Shown here piece by piece: positions 27,848-36,408 of a DNA stretch of 64,000 nucleotides (positions are counted from its first letter, which is position 1; each line of letters starts with the position of its first letter). This stretch comes from Thiomargarita sp. (GTDB lineage: Bacteria; Pseudomonadota; Gammaproteobacteria; Beggiatoales; Beggiatoaceae): the NCBI GenBank assembly GCA_020721005.1, contig DYNP01000003.1, forward strand, positions 248,001-312,000. The letters are read 5' to 3'. The position numbers were made by a program, and so were the translations under genes. Under the pieces are notes generated by a model, which saw only the letters and a list, made by a program, of their open reading frames with translations, searched no databases and was not told the DNA's origin.

Positions 27848-28203
27848 GCGGCGGGCGAAAACTCAAAGGGATAACACCCCTGGGAGGGGTGTTATCCCTA
27901 TTTGCTTGGTAGTGTTTTCTTTCTCGCTACCAAGCTCTGCTTGGTAGTGTCTGCATGTGAAGCTCTGCTTCGTGTCAGTTCGCCAAGCAGAACTTGGCGG
28001 GCGGGCATTCCCAAGTAGAACTTGGGAACGAGACAAGGTGCAATACGCTAATGATGTGTGGCAGCATTTATCCAGTAGATGCTCAGTTGTCTGAATCAGA
28101 ATTTACAAAATTATAGCATTTCCAGAATCAACGTGACAGATATGCCTCGCAAATAACGCTCGTACATCCTACACATTATATGTAAACTCTTTTTATTGCA
28201 CTC
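27848..28203. repeat. Intergenic hairpin cluster
   Basis: A perfect 14-base stem, AGGGATAACACCCC with GGGGTGTTATCCCT (27867-27899, loop of 5), may end transcription of the upstream gene. Four further hairpins follow: CTACCAAGC/GCTTGGTAG at 27927-27947, GAAGC/GCTTC at 27959-27971, CGCCAAG/CTTGGCG at 27981-27999 and TTCCCAAG/CTTGGGAA at 28008-28028. Their loops share an AGCTCTGCT or AAGTAGAACTT-like centre. The rest of the interval shows no gene. Confidence 0.7.
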
Positions 28204-29859
28204 CTAAAGCATTGATTTTAAACAAACAACTGATAACATCTGAGCCGGCAGAATTCCCACATAATGGGAACGATAATATTGATTGTCACTGACCCAAGAG
28301 TGCCAAACTGACTCATGACGTGGGAAATAGAAGATCAGATAACTATCCGGATGCTTAAGTAACCACGTGCACATTTGATATTCATCAATCACTGGCAAAG
28401 GCTGTAAACGGCCCAGGAATTGATATTGCCCATGGTAATCCCCCAAATGAGCTATCACCTCTCCCTTTTCTTGTAACTCCTTAATTTTCCAACTGATCTC
28501 ACTCAAATCATAAGCTGGGCCTGCCGCTTTTAAAAGGCCAAGGGGAATTATTAAACTGGTCCCAATGGCCACTGTGCTGACCAATATAATTCGAGTTGAT
28601 AGATGAGCACAATAACGATAGACTACAGATATTCCCAATCCAATCAGGATCAAACTGCTTCCAATCCAAGGGGATAAGGCGGATATCCAAGTGGGCAGGT
28701 GCCATGGCATTGTCCATAAGGAGATTCCTAAAAACAGGCTTCCTAAACTCAGGGTAACTGTTGTAATTCCAGCAATTTCTTGCCATCGAGGTTGAGTCAT
28801 GGGCTGGGAATTACGGACAGTCAAGTAGGTGATTAGCAGGGTAAAAGCGGGGAAAATTGGCAATAGGTAGTGCAGTTGTTTGCCGCTGATCAGGGAGAAT
28901 CCTAACAGGACTGGAAGGAGCCAAGCTAAGATGAAGCGCACGCTGGGTTCGGTGTAATGGTGGGTCAGGTTTTTCCAGTTGTACAAACTGGGTCCCCACA
29001 TTGTCCAAGGATATCCAGCCAGTAGGAGCAGGGGTAAATACCACCAGATAGGATGCTGATGGGCAAAAGAATCGACCATGCGATGGGCAGTTTGTCCCCA
29101 AAAAATGGCTTGTCGATACTCTTCTCCTCCAGCCAAACCCGCTGGAATTGCCCAGCTTAAAGCCAAGATGGCGCCTGTAAGGGAACTGCCAAGAATCGCT
29201 AAATACCAACTTGATTTTATTGGAATATTTTGCCAATTTCTTGCCAGCAGGGCAACCGGTAACAGATGTAAAAAAATAACGGGCCCCTTGGTCAATATGC
29301 CTCCAGCAATGGCAAGGCTGAACAGTCCCCAACTTCCCAAAATCTTCATCCCAGAGGTTTCTGGTCCCCATTGCCAAACCCGTACCAATCCAATCAGTCC
29401 CAACAGCACCCAAAATGTGAGGAGCACGTCAAACATGGTGGCACTGGTGAAAATGCTCCAGATTAGGCAACTGAGTAGAATGAAGGGGGCCAATTGGGCA
29501 ACTTTGGGGAATTGTGGCCACAGTTGTTGAGCCAGGTGTGCAGTGAGTCCCAAACAGGCTAGGGAGAATAGGCCGGAGATTAAACGCGGCCACCATTCAT
29601 TGACCCCAAATAGTAGCCAACCCAGTTTGATCAGCCAGAATAATAGGGGAGGTTTGTGGTGATAAATTTCCCCATTGAGATGGGGAACGAGCCATTCTCC
29701 ACGTTGCCACATTTCCCAAGCCACGGATACATAACGAGTTTCATCGATTTGGATGAAATTACGACTGAATAGGGGAACGAATACCAGCAGGCTCCACAGC
29801 GCAATTAGCCACAGGGTTGTAGATGGAAAATACTCTTTAAAGGTATTGTTATTGGACAT
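28204..29859 (-). CDS. Membrane glycosyltransferase, ArnT/PMT family (GT39/GT83-like)
   Basis: Inner-membrane enzyme that transfers a sugar from a polyprenyl-phosphate donor, probably to lipid A or another envelope acceptor. The N-terminal PMT signature is clear: RNFIQIDETRYVSVAWEMW contains the conserved D-E of the first periplasmic loop, followed by HLNGEIYHHKPPLLFWLIK. About eleven hydrophobic segments follow, and a soluble C-terminal part (about 465-551) contains GDYHGQYQFLGRL. Length (551) is usual for ArnT-like proteins. The start overlaps the 3' end of gltX by 11 bases on the same strand, so the two are probably translated together. The exact sugar is unknown, and no arn operon is nearby. 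Confidence 0.82.
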   Translation of the reverse strand: MSNNNTFKEYFPSTTLWLIALWSLLVFVPLFSRNFIQIDETRYVSVAWEMWQRGEWLVPHLNGEIYHHKPPLLFWLIKLGWLLFGVNEWWPRLISGLFSLACLGLTAHLAQQLWPQFPKVAQLAPFILLSCLIWSIFTSATMFDVLLTFWVLLGLIGLVRVWQWGPETSGMKILGSWGLFSLAIAGGILTKGPVIFLHLLPVALLARNWQNIPIKSSWYLAILGSSLTGAILALSWAIPAGLAGGEEYRQAIFWGQTAHRMVDSFAHQHPIWWYLPLLLLAGYPWTMWGPSLYNWKNLTHHYTEPSVRFILAWLLPVLLGFSLISGKQLHYLLPIFPAFTLLITYLTVRNSQPMTQPRWQEIAGITTVTLSLGSLFLGISLWTMPWHLPTWISALSPWIGSSLILIGLGISVVYRYCAHLSTRIILVSTVAIGTSLIIPLGLLKAAGPAYDLSEISWKIKELQEKGEVIAHLGDYHGQYQFLGRLQPLPVIDEYQMCTWLLKHPDSYLIFYFPRHESVWHSWVSDNQYYRSHYVGILPAQMLSVVCLKSML

Positions 29860-31249
29860 AGATTTGTAGACGATGTTGGGCTCTTTGTACGCCTAACAGG
29901 GGTAACAAATGAGTCATTTCTGGGCCGTGAGTTTCTCCAGTCAAAGCGGCTCGCAAGGGCATAAATAGAGCTTTGCCTTTACGCTTCGAGGTTTGCTTCA
30001 AAGTGGTTACCAATTGGGTATAATCTGCTTGGGCCACTTCCAAGGCTGCCAAGACTTGTTTAAAAAATTCCGGATCGGTGTCAGTTAAGATGAGCTGGGC
30101 TTCTGGTTGGGGAACAAGGTCATCAGTGAACAGGATACGAGCCCAATGAGAGGCTTGATCGGGAGTGGTGACATTGGGTCGAATGGCTGTAATAAATTGG
30201 GTTTGTAAAGCAGTTGGGACCAGTTTTTGTACTTCATTACCCATCCATGCCCACAGTTCAGTCTCGTCAATTTTTGCAATGGCCATTTGTTGCCAGTGTT
30301 GCATTTGCTGGGGGTCAAAACGGGCGGGCGCCTTACCCAAACGTTCAAGTGCAAAACGTTGAGACAATTCTGCAAGATTAAAATAGCTGTCGGCTTGATA
30401 AGAATGTCCCAAACGAGCCAGGTAATTGACTAGGCCTTCAGGTAACCAGCCTTGGGTTTTTAGGTCTTGTAAGTTTTGACTGCCCATGCGCTTGGATAAA
30501 GGATTGCCATCTTCGCTGAGAATGAGGGCAATATGTCCATAGTTGGGAATAGGTAAGTTTAGGGCTTGTAAGATCAGCAGTTGGCGCGGGGTATTGGCAA
30601 GATGATCTTCTCCTCTTAACACGTGGGTGATACCCATTAAGGCATCGTCGATGGCATTGCAGAAGAAGAAAGCGGGGGTATGGTCTGCGCGTCGAATGAT
30701 AAAGTCGCCAATGTCATTGGTGTTGAAAGTTTGAGAGCCTCGCACCACATCAGTGAAGGTTACAAGTTGTTGTTTGGGAACTTTAAAACGTAGACTGGGT
30801 TGGAGTCCTTGAGCCAGTTTGTGGGAGATTTCTTGGGGGCTGAGATGGGCACATGTACCCGAATAACGGGGAGCTTGGCCGGCTGTTCTCTGCAGTTTGC
30901 GGGACAAATCCAGTTCTTCGGGACTGCAAAAGCAAGGGTAAACTTGTCCCAGCTGTTCCAGTTGTTGGTAATATTCGGCATAGATGGAGGTTCTTTGGGA
31001 CTGATAATAGTGAGAATTTATTGCAGAAACTTCAGGCCCTTCCTGCCAATGCAGTCCTAACCAACGCAGGTCGTCTAAAATGTGTTGGGCAAATGTGGGG
31101 CAACTTCTTTCTAAATCGGTGTCTTCAATTCGGAGTAAAAATATGCCTTGGTGCTGATAGGCATACAGGGCATTGAATAAGGCAGTGCGGGCATTGCCAA
31201 GGTGCATAAGTCCAGTGGGACTGGGGGCAAATCGGGTTTTTATGGTCAT
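29849..31249 (-). CDS. gltX: Glutamyl-tRNA synthetase
   Basis: Charges tRNA-Glu with glutamate. The class I signature HLGN is at residues 16-19 (PTGLMHLGNARTALFN), and the KMSKS-type motif appears as LSKRM at 251-255. Cys106, Cys108, Cys133 and His135 have the same spacing as the zinc ligands of the E. coli enzyme (CFC...CAH). The catalytic-core motifs LRIEDTD and HVLRGEDHL are intact. Length (466) fits. The gene is co-linear with the glycosyltransferase gene that overlaps its end. Whether it is the discriminating or a second, non-discriminating enzyme cannot be told from this sequence alone. Confidence 0.95.
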   Translation of the reverse strand: MTIKTRFAPSPTGLMHLGNARTALFNALYAYQHQGIFLLRIEDTDLERSCPTFAQHILDDLRWLGLHWQEGPEVSAINSHYYQSQRTSIYAEYYQQLEQLGQVYPCFCSPEELDLSRKLQRTAGQAPRYSGTCAHLSPQEISHKLAQGLQPSLRFKVPKQQLVTFTDVVRGSQTFNTNDIGDFIIRRADHTPAFFFCNAIDDALMGITHVLRGEDHLANTPRQLLILQALNLPIPNYGHIALILSEDGNPLSKRMGSQNLQDLKTQGWLPEGLVNYLARLGHSYQADSYFNLAELSQRFALERLGKAPARFDPQQMQHWQQMAIAKIDETELWAWMGNEVQKLVPTALQTQFITAIRPNVTTPDQASHWARILFTDDLVPQPEAQLILTDTDPEFFKQVLAALEVAQADYTQLVTTLKQTSKRKGKALFMPLRAALTGETHGPEMTHLLPLLGVQRAQHRLQIYVQ

Positions 31250-31458
31250 GAGAGGATGTTGTGGAAAATGAAATTGGAAAGGGATTACCCCTGGCTTTTT
31301 TTAGCAGGGAAAGGGAGTTTTGCGGTCTGTTTTCAAAAACTTGCTATCTATTTTCAAAAATTTGCGGTCTGTTTTCAAGGGCAGGAAGAGTGGTTTTTCT
31401 TGTTTTTTCAAAAAAGACTGCCTTATTTCCTTCCTTTTTCAAGGAAGGGTAGAGGTAG
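31250..31458. other. Intergenic region with short repeats and a hairpin after xthA
   Basis: Three copies of a roughly 23-base unit of the form TGCGGTCTGTTTTCAA lie at about 31320-31380. A CCTTCCTT/AAGGAAGG hairpin at 31429-31448 lies just after the exonuclease III gene (minus strand) and may be its terminator, although the following T-run is poor. The open frames here are repeat artefacts. Confidence 0.45.
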
Positions 31459-32235
31459 TTAACCGAGGGTAGTATCATAATCAATGATCAAGGGAGCATG
31501 ATCAGAGAATCGTTGTTCTTTGTAGATGTCGACTTGTTTGATTTTGTGTTTGAGATTGGGGGTAACCACTTGGTAATCAATGCGCCAACCAGTGTTTCTG
31601 GTCCAGGCTTGTCCTCGATAGGACCACCAGGTATATTGTTCGGGTTGTTGATTTTTGACGCGGAAAGCGTCAATAAATCCTACGGGACCAAAAAGTTTAT
31701 CTAACCAAGCTCGTTCTTCGGGTAAAAATCCAGATTGGTCTTGGTTGCTGCGCCAATTTTTGAGATCGATTTCTCGGTGAGCAATGTTCCAGTCTCCACA
31801 GATAATGTGGTCTTGAGGTTGTTGTCGCAGTTGTTGTAAATAGGGTAAAAAACGGTCCATGAAGTTGAATTTCAACAGTTGTCTTTCTGGCCCCGATGTT
31901 CCTGAGTGCAGGTATAGAGAAATGACGTTAAGGTTAGGATAACGGGCTTCCAAATAGCGTCCCTCCACGTCAATATCTGACCAGCCAATGCCTTGGATGA
32001 TTTCAGTTGGCTTTTGTCGAGTATAAATAGCCACGCCACTGTATCCTTTTTTTACGGCATCATGATAGTAACAATAGTAACCTTGAGGGTGAAAACAGGG
32101 ATCAGTGAGTTGGTGAATTTGGGCTTTGGTTTCTTGAAGACATACTATATCAGCGTTTTGTTGAGCCAGCCACGTGAAAAAGCCTTTTTTGGCAGCGGCT
32201 CGAATGCCATTCAGGTTGAAGGTGATAATACGCAT
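31459..32235 (-). CDS. xthA: Exodeoxyribonuclease III (ExoIII/ExoA, AP endonuclease)
   Basis: Repairs abasic sites and removes 3' blocking groups. The family motifs are all present: TFNLNGIRAA at the N-terminus, IVCLQETKA with the metal-binding Glu, KKGYSGVAIY, GDWNIAHREIDLKNW with the catalytic Asp-x-Asn, TWWSYRGQAWTRNTGWRIDY, and a C-terminal SDHAPLIID with the catalytic Asp-His. Length (258) is typical. It is transcribed away from the cvpA operon, and the two are divergent with a 222-base gap. No sign of damage. Confidence 0.95.
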   Translation of the reverse strand: MRIITFNLNGIRAAAKKGFFTWLAQQNADIVCLQETKAQIHQLTDPCFHPQGYYCYYHDAVKKGYSGVAIYTRQKPTEIIQGIGWSDIDVEGRYLEARYPNLNVISLYLHSGTSGPERQLLKFNFMDRFLPYLQQLRQQPQDHIICGDWNIAHREIDLKNWRSNQDQSGFLPEERAWLDKLFGPVGFIDAFRVKNQQPEQYTWWSYRGQAWTRNTGWRIDYQVVTPNLKHKIKQVDIYKEQRFSDHAPLIIDYDTTLG

Positions 32236-32366
32236 TTAAATGATTCACATCCGAGAATAAAACTGTTTTGAGGGTCGATAACAGGTAACTGGAGTTATTA
32301 TAACAGATTGATAGGGTTAATCATCAAGGTCTGGTCGGGGTAAAATTTTATTAATAACCACTTTAA

Positions 32367-32397
32367 TTGACGAATAAAATTTGTTAAAATCTATATC
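32367..32397 (+). promoter_or_regulatory. Possible promoter of the cvpA-purF-metZ operon
   Basis: TTGACG at 32367-32372 matches a -35 box in five of six bases. A weak -10-like TATATC lies at 32392-32397, with a spacing of 19 bases, longer than ideal. Short AAAATTTTATTAA and AATAAAATTTGTT blocks around it could form an operator. No match to the PurR box is seen. This is a tentative reading. Confidence 0.25.
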
Positions 32398-32457
32398 AAT
32401 TTCTACTAACTTTGCACTTTACACTTCAAATTCCTTCCTCATGACTACTTTATTTCA

Positions 32458-32958
32458 ATGTATTGGATAGATTTGAGTATCCTCACTTTCGTCTTAGGCT
32501 CCGGCTTAGTGGGTGTCTTGCAAGGCTTAACCCGAGAGGTACTCTCAGTAACAGCTTGGTTAACTGCTGTGGGAATTGCTTTGTCATTTTTGGATGAAAT
32601 GGCTTATTCTTTAACGGCATTGATCCCATTTGCAGATTTAAGGATAGGGGTGGCTTTGATAGGCTTATTTTTGATAACATTTTTAGTTTTATTGTGGATA
32701 AATTATTTGATCCTCAATTCCATAGGACATACCTTGTTGACTGTGCCAGAACGATTACTTGGACTGTGCCTAGGTTCTCTGCGTGGTTTAATCATCCCTC
32801 TGTTCCTTATGATGTTGGCTGGGCTAACTCATATTCCCTCTTCAGAATGGTGGCAAAATTCCCTTTTCATTCAAAACTGTAAACCAGTTGTGCTCATTTT
32901 GCGCAATATGTTACCCAATGAAGTTGCAAAGCAATTTGATTTTGAACTTGCAACTTAG
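32458..32958 (+). CDS. cvpA: CvpA family membrane protein
   Basis: Small inner-membrane protein (166 residues) with four predicted helices, at about 5-25, 30-50, 63-85 and 98-120. The start MYWIDLSIL and the stretch GVLQGLTREVLSVTAWLTA are typical of the CvpA family. The molecular function is unsettled; the family is linked to colicin V export and is co-transcribed with purF. The neighbour purF begins 31 bases downstream, so this is the classic cvpA-purF arrangement. There is no strong ribosome site, and the start is chosen from family similarity. Confidence 0.9.
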   Translation: MYWIDLSILTFVLGSGLVGVLQGLTREVLSVTAWLTAVGIALSFLDEMAYSLTALIPFADLRIGVALIGLFLITFLVLLWINYLILNSIGHTLLTVPERLLGLCLGSLRGLIIPLFLMMLAGLTHIPSSEWWQNSLFIQNCKPVVLILRNMLPNEVAKQFDFELAT

Positions 32959-32989
32959 CCTAATCCACTATAAGCCTTGGAGTTGATCT

Positions 32990-34501
32990 ATGTGTGGAGT
33001 TATTGCAATTTTCAGTCGGAACCCCGTCAACCAACTACTTTATGACGGATTAACAGTACTGCAGCATCGTGGACAAGATGCAGCGGGTATTGTTACCTAC
33101 GATGATGACCGATTATACTTGCAAAAGGATAACGGGTTGGTGCGAGATGTTTTTCACACTCGTCACATGCAAAATTTACAAGGACACATCGGTATTGGTC
33201 ATGTCCGTTACCCAACCGCAGGTTATGAATCCAAGGAAGAAGCTCAACCCTTTTATGTCAATTCCCCTTATGGCATTACCTTGGCCCACAATGGCAATTT
33301 GACCAATGCGGAATCTTTGAAACAAGACTTATTCCGTGAAGATTTACGCCATATCAACACCGATTCTGATTCTGAAGTATTGTTGAATGTATTTGCGCAT
33401 GAATTACAACAACTGCGTAAATATCGCATTAACGAAGAAGATGTATTTGCGGCAGTGAGGGGAGTTCATCAACGCTGTCGAGGAAGTTATGCCGTAGTGG
33501 GAATCATTGCAGGTTATGGCATTGTGGCTTTTCGAGACCCTTATGGCATTCGACCTTTGGCTTATGGACAACGAGACACTTCTACTGGTAAAGAGTATAT
33601 TGTGACCTCAGAAAGTGCCGCTATCGGCGTGCTCGGATTTGAACTTGTCCGAGACGTAGGACCTGGGGAAGCCATTTTCATCAGTTTGGAAGGTCAATTG
33701 CACACCTGCCCCTGTTTTGAGAATCCCCAACATTCTCCCTGCATTTTCGAAATTGTCTATTTGGCTCGCCCGGACTCCATTATAGACGGCATTTCTGTGT
33801 ACAAAGCCCGGATGCGCATGGGTAAAGCCTTAGCCAAAAAAATTCTCAAAACCTACCCCACCCATGACATTGATGTTGTCATTCCCGTGCCTGATACCAG
33901 TCGCACTGCCGCTTTACAACTGGCTACCGTACTCAAAGTTAAATACCGGGAAGGCTTCGTCAAAAACCGTTATATTCCCCGCACTTTTATCATGCCCGGT
34001 CAAGGGTTACGTAAAAAATCTGTACGCCAAAAACTCAACCCCATCGACCTAGAATTCAGAAACAAAAATGTATTACTGGTCGACGACTCCATTGTTCGCG
34101 GCACCACCTCCCAACAAATCATTCAATTGGCCAGAGACTCGGGCGCCAAAAAAGTTTATTTCGCCTCTGCTTCCCCTCCCATTCGTTACCCCAATGTCTA
34201 TGGCATTGACATGCCCTCTGCCCATGAATTGTTAGCCCATAACTTGACCGTGGAAGAAGTCTGTGAAGCCATTGGCGCTGATTGGCTCATTTACCAAGAT
34301 TTAGATGAACTGATTGCTTGTGCTCGCAAAGGCAATAAAAACCTCAAACAATTTGACACCTCATGTTTTACCGGGCAGTATGTCACTGGCGACATTGATC
34401 AAGCCTATTTGGAACGCGTTGCCAACCAACGCAATGACGATTCTAAAACCCAACATCGCAATAAACAGGTGGAAGTCATTGACTTACACACAGTTGCTTA
34501 A
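32990..34501 (+). CDS. purF: Amidophosphoribosyltransferase
   Basis: First committed step of purine synthesis: PRPP plus glutamine gives phosphoribosylamine. Met1 is followed by Cys2, the nucleophile of the N-terminal glutamine amidotransferase domain (MCGVIAIFS), with [11 protein letters not shown] and [11 protein letters not shown] downstream. The C-terminal phosphoribosyltransferase domain carries the PRPP loop [14 protein letters not shown]. The protein has 503 residues and starts at an ATG preceded by GGAG. It overlaps the next gene by one base (TAATG), consistent with coupled translation in an operon. Confidence 0.96.
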   Translation: MCGVIAIFSRNPVNQLLYDGLTVLQHRGQDAAGIVTYDDDRLYLQKDNGLVRDVFHTRHMQNLQGHIGIGHVRYPTAGYESKEEAQPFYVNSPYGITLAHNGNLTNAESLKQDLFREDLRHINTDSDSEVLLNVFAHELQQLRKYRINEEDVFAAVRGVHQRCRGSYAVVGIIAGYGIVAFRDPYGIRPLAYGQRDTSTGKEYIVTSESAAIGVLGFELVRDVGPGEAIFISLEGQLHTCPCFENPQHSPCIFEIVYLARPDSIIDGISVYKARMRMGKALAKKILKTYPTHDIDVVIPVPDTSRTAALQLATVLKVKYREGFVKNRYIPRTFIMPGQGLRKKSVRQKLNPIDLEFRNKNVLLVDDSIVRGTTSQQIIQLARDSGAKKVYFASASPPIRYPNVYGIDMPSAHELLAHNLTVEEVCEAIGADWLIYQDLDELIACARKGNKNLKQFDTSCFTGQYVTGDIDQAYLERVANQRNDDSKTQHRNKQVEVIDLHTVA

Positions 34502-35700
34502 TGACACAAGGATTTCGCATGATAAATTGGCAAACATTTGAATTTGAAACTCGGGCCATTCGAGCAGGTCAAGTCAGAACTGCTGAAGGGGAACACAGTG
34601 AAGCCATTTTTCCCACCTCCAGTTTTGTATTTAACAATGCTGCCCAAGCAGCAGCCCGTTTTTCCGAAAAGGAAAAAGGCAACATCTATTCCCGATTTAC
34701 CAACCCTACTGTACGCAATTTTGAAGAACGTTTGGCAACTTTAGAAGGAGGAGAACGATGTATTGCCACCTCAGCCGGCATGGGCGCTATTCTCAGCCTC
34801 TGCTTAGGCATTCTCAAAGCGGGAGATCATATTGTCGCCTCCAAAAACATCTTTGGCACCACGGTCACCCTGTTTAACACCATTCTAGGAAAATTCGGCA
34901 TTCGCACCAGTTTTGTCGAATTGACTGACTTTGACCAATGGGAAGCTGCAATCAAGTCCCAACGCACTCGCCTATTATTTTTAGAAACTCCTTCCAATCC
35001 GCTAACTGAACTGGCTGACATTCGAGCCTTAGCCAACCTGGCCCACCAACATCAAGCTTTACTGGCAGTTGACAACTGTTTTTGCACCCCAGCGTTACAA
35101 AAACCCTTGGCTTTGGGTGCCGACATTGTTATCCATTCTGCAACCAAATATTTAGATGGTCAAGGCCGCTGTGTGGGAGGCGCTGTTGTCGGTTCCCAAG
35201 ACTTAATAAAGGAAGTGTACGCTATTCTACGTTCCGGGGGCACTACCATGAGTCCCTTTAACGCTTGGGTATTTTTGAAAGGACTGGAAACCCTCAGTTT
35301 GCGAATGAAAGCCCATTGTGACAATGCCTTACAACTGGCCCTGTGGCTCGAACAACAACCCCTGATTGAAAAAATTTATTATCCTGGTCTTCCCTCTCAT
35401 CCACAACATGAATTGGCAAAACGCCAACAAACGGGCTTTGGAGGTTTAGTTTCCTTTGTGATCAAAGGGGGACGAGAAAAAGCTTGGCAACTCATTGATT
35501 CCACAAAGTTAATGTCAATCACTGCCAATCTGGGAGATGTGAAAACCACCATTACTCACCCTGCTACAACCACACATGGGCGTTTAACCGATGAACAAAG
35601 ACAGGCAGCCAATATCAGTGAGGGACTGATTCGAATTTCTGTGGGTTTGGAAAACATTCAAGATTTACAAGCAGATTTGGTGCAAGGATTGCGAAATTAA
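34501..35700 (+). CDS. metZ: O-succinylhomoserine sulfhydrylase
   Basis: PLP enzyme making homocysteine from O-succinylhomoserine and sulfide, a direct sulfhydrylation step suited to a sulfide-rich habitat. The fold-type I Cys/Met-metabolism motifs are visible: NIYSRFTNPTV, ETPSNPLTELADI, and ATKYLDGQGR with the PLP-binding Lys216. The ATG at 34501 overlaps the purF stop, and a second ATG six codons on is possible. The order cvpA-purF-metZ is known from Pseudomonas, and here the three genes appear to form one operon. A close relative, cystathionine gamma-synthase, cannot be excluded by sequence alone, but gene order and GQGRCVGG favour metZ. Confidence 0.9.
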   Translation: MTQGFRMINWQTFEFETRAIRAGQVRTAEGEHSEAIFPTSSFVFNNAAQAAARFSEKEKGNIYSRFTNPTVRNFEERLATLEGGERCIATSAGMGAILSLCLGILKAGDHIVASKNIFGTTVTLFNTILGKFGIRTSFVELTDFDQWEAAIKSQRTRLLFLETPSNPLTELADIRALANLAHQHQALLAVDNCFCTPALQKPLALGADIVIHSATKYLDGQGRCVGGAVVGSQDLIKEVYAILRSGGTTMSPFNAWVFLKGLETLSLRMKAHCDNALQLALWLEQQPLIEKIYYPGLPSHPQHELAKRQQTGFGGLVSFVIKGGREKAWQLIDSTKLMSITANLGDVKTTITHPATTTHGRLTDEQRQAANISEGLIRISVGLENIQDLQADLVQGLRN

Positions 35701-35737
35701 AATTTAGCCTTGTAAAATAACACCTTTGCCCAATAAA

Positions 35738-35780
35738 ATAAGACCTGATTGATTTCAAAATCGACCAGGTCTTGTTTATT
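35738..35780. terminator. Bidirectional rho-independent-type terminator after metZ
   Basis: AAGACCTG pairs with CAGGTCTT, and the inner ATTGAT/ATCGAC region extends the stem around a short TTCAAA loop. TTGTTTATTT follows on the plus strand, and the opposite side reads TCTTATTTTATTG. It lies between metZ and the convergent gene at 35841, so it may serve both. Confidence 0.7.
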
Positions 35781-35840
35781 TGGGGAAGTTGATGATCTAA
35801 AAATTCAGATCCCTTTTTGATAAGAAGGGGCAATCGGGTA

Positions 35841-36347
35841 TCATTTTCCCAAACTTTGAGCAAATTGGGCAACCACTTCTGGGCAAGAATATTGATAGCC
35901 CTTTTTCAACTGCTTGACTATAAGTGGGGTGGGTTTTTGAGTTTGATAAAATTCAGCCACTTTGGCACATCGACGATCCCTTTCTGCCCTGATCGTGGCA
36001 ACATGTTCGGCCCGCACTTCATTCCAACGATTCTCCTCAATATATTTGGTTAAGGGATCAATGAATTCCTGTTGCAAGAGATGTTGTACTTCCTGTTCCA
36101 ACGCAGAATGAATTTGCAATAATTGGCTGGACCCTAAATCGGGCAATTCAATACTTTTGAACATAGCCTCTTGCTCAATGGGGACCGGCAAGGTAAGGGT
36201 TAATTGTTGATGACCTTGACTGACTGCCAAATAGCCAAACATACCCAGCAACAATATGAAAAATAATGGTATCTGTCGTTTTTTGCGGCGACGATTTAGA
36301 AGGGAATTGGAACTGTCAAGTTGAAAGTTAAAGGAAGATTTAATCAT
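35841..36347 (-). CDS. Hypothetical single-span membrane protein
   Basis: No family recognised. The second Met, at 36347, is preferred because GAGAGAAAT lies in front of it; the longer start at 36362 has no ribosome site. The protein has 168 residues: a basic N-terminus (NRRRKKRQ), one hydrophobic helix (IPLFFILLLGMFGYLAV, about 27-43), then a soluble, probably periplasmic region rich in Gln and Glu with two Cys (DRRCAK and YSCPE) that could pair. The next gene upstream is the channel fusion on the same strand, separated by only about 60 bases, so they may be co-transcribed. A structural role in the envelope is only a guess. Confidence 0.6.
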   Translation of the reverse strand: MIKSSFNFQLDSSNSLLNRRRKKRQIPLFFILLLGMFGYLAVSQGHQQLTLTLPVPIEQEAMFKSIELPDLGSSQLLQIHSALEQEVQHLLQQEFIDPLTKYIEENRWNEVRAEHVATIRAERDRRCAKVAEFYQTQKPTPLIVKQLKKGYQYSCPEVVAQFAQSLGK

Positions 36348-36408
36348 GATAATTTCTCTCATCAGTTGGGATTTTTTGAATATCCCATATTTCCAAATGG
36401 ATAAAAAT

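Noticed and set aside
29078-29530. Plus-strand frame inside the glycosyltransferase gene
   Set aside because: Antisense shadow of a clear gene, with no conserved motif.
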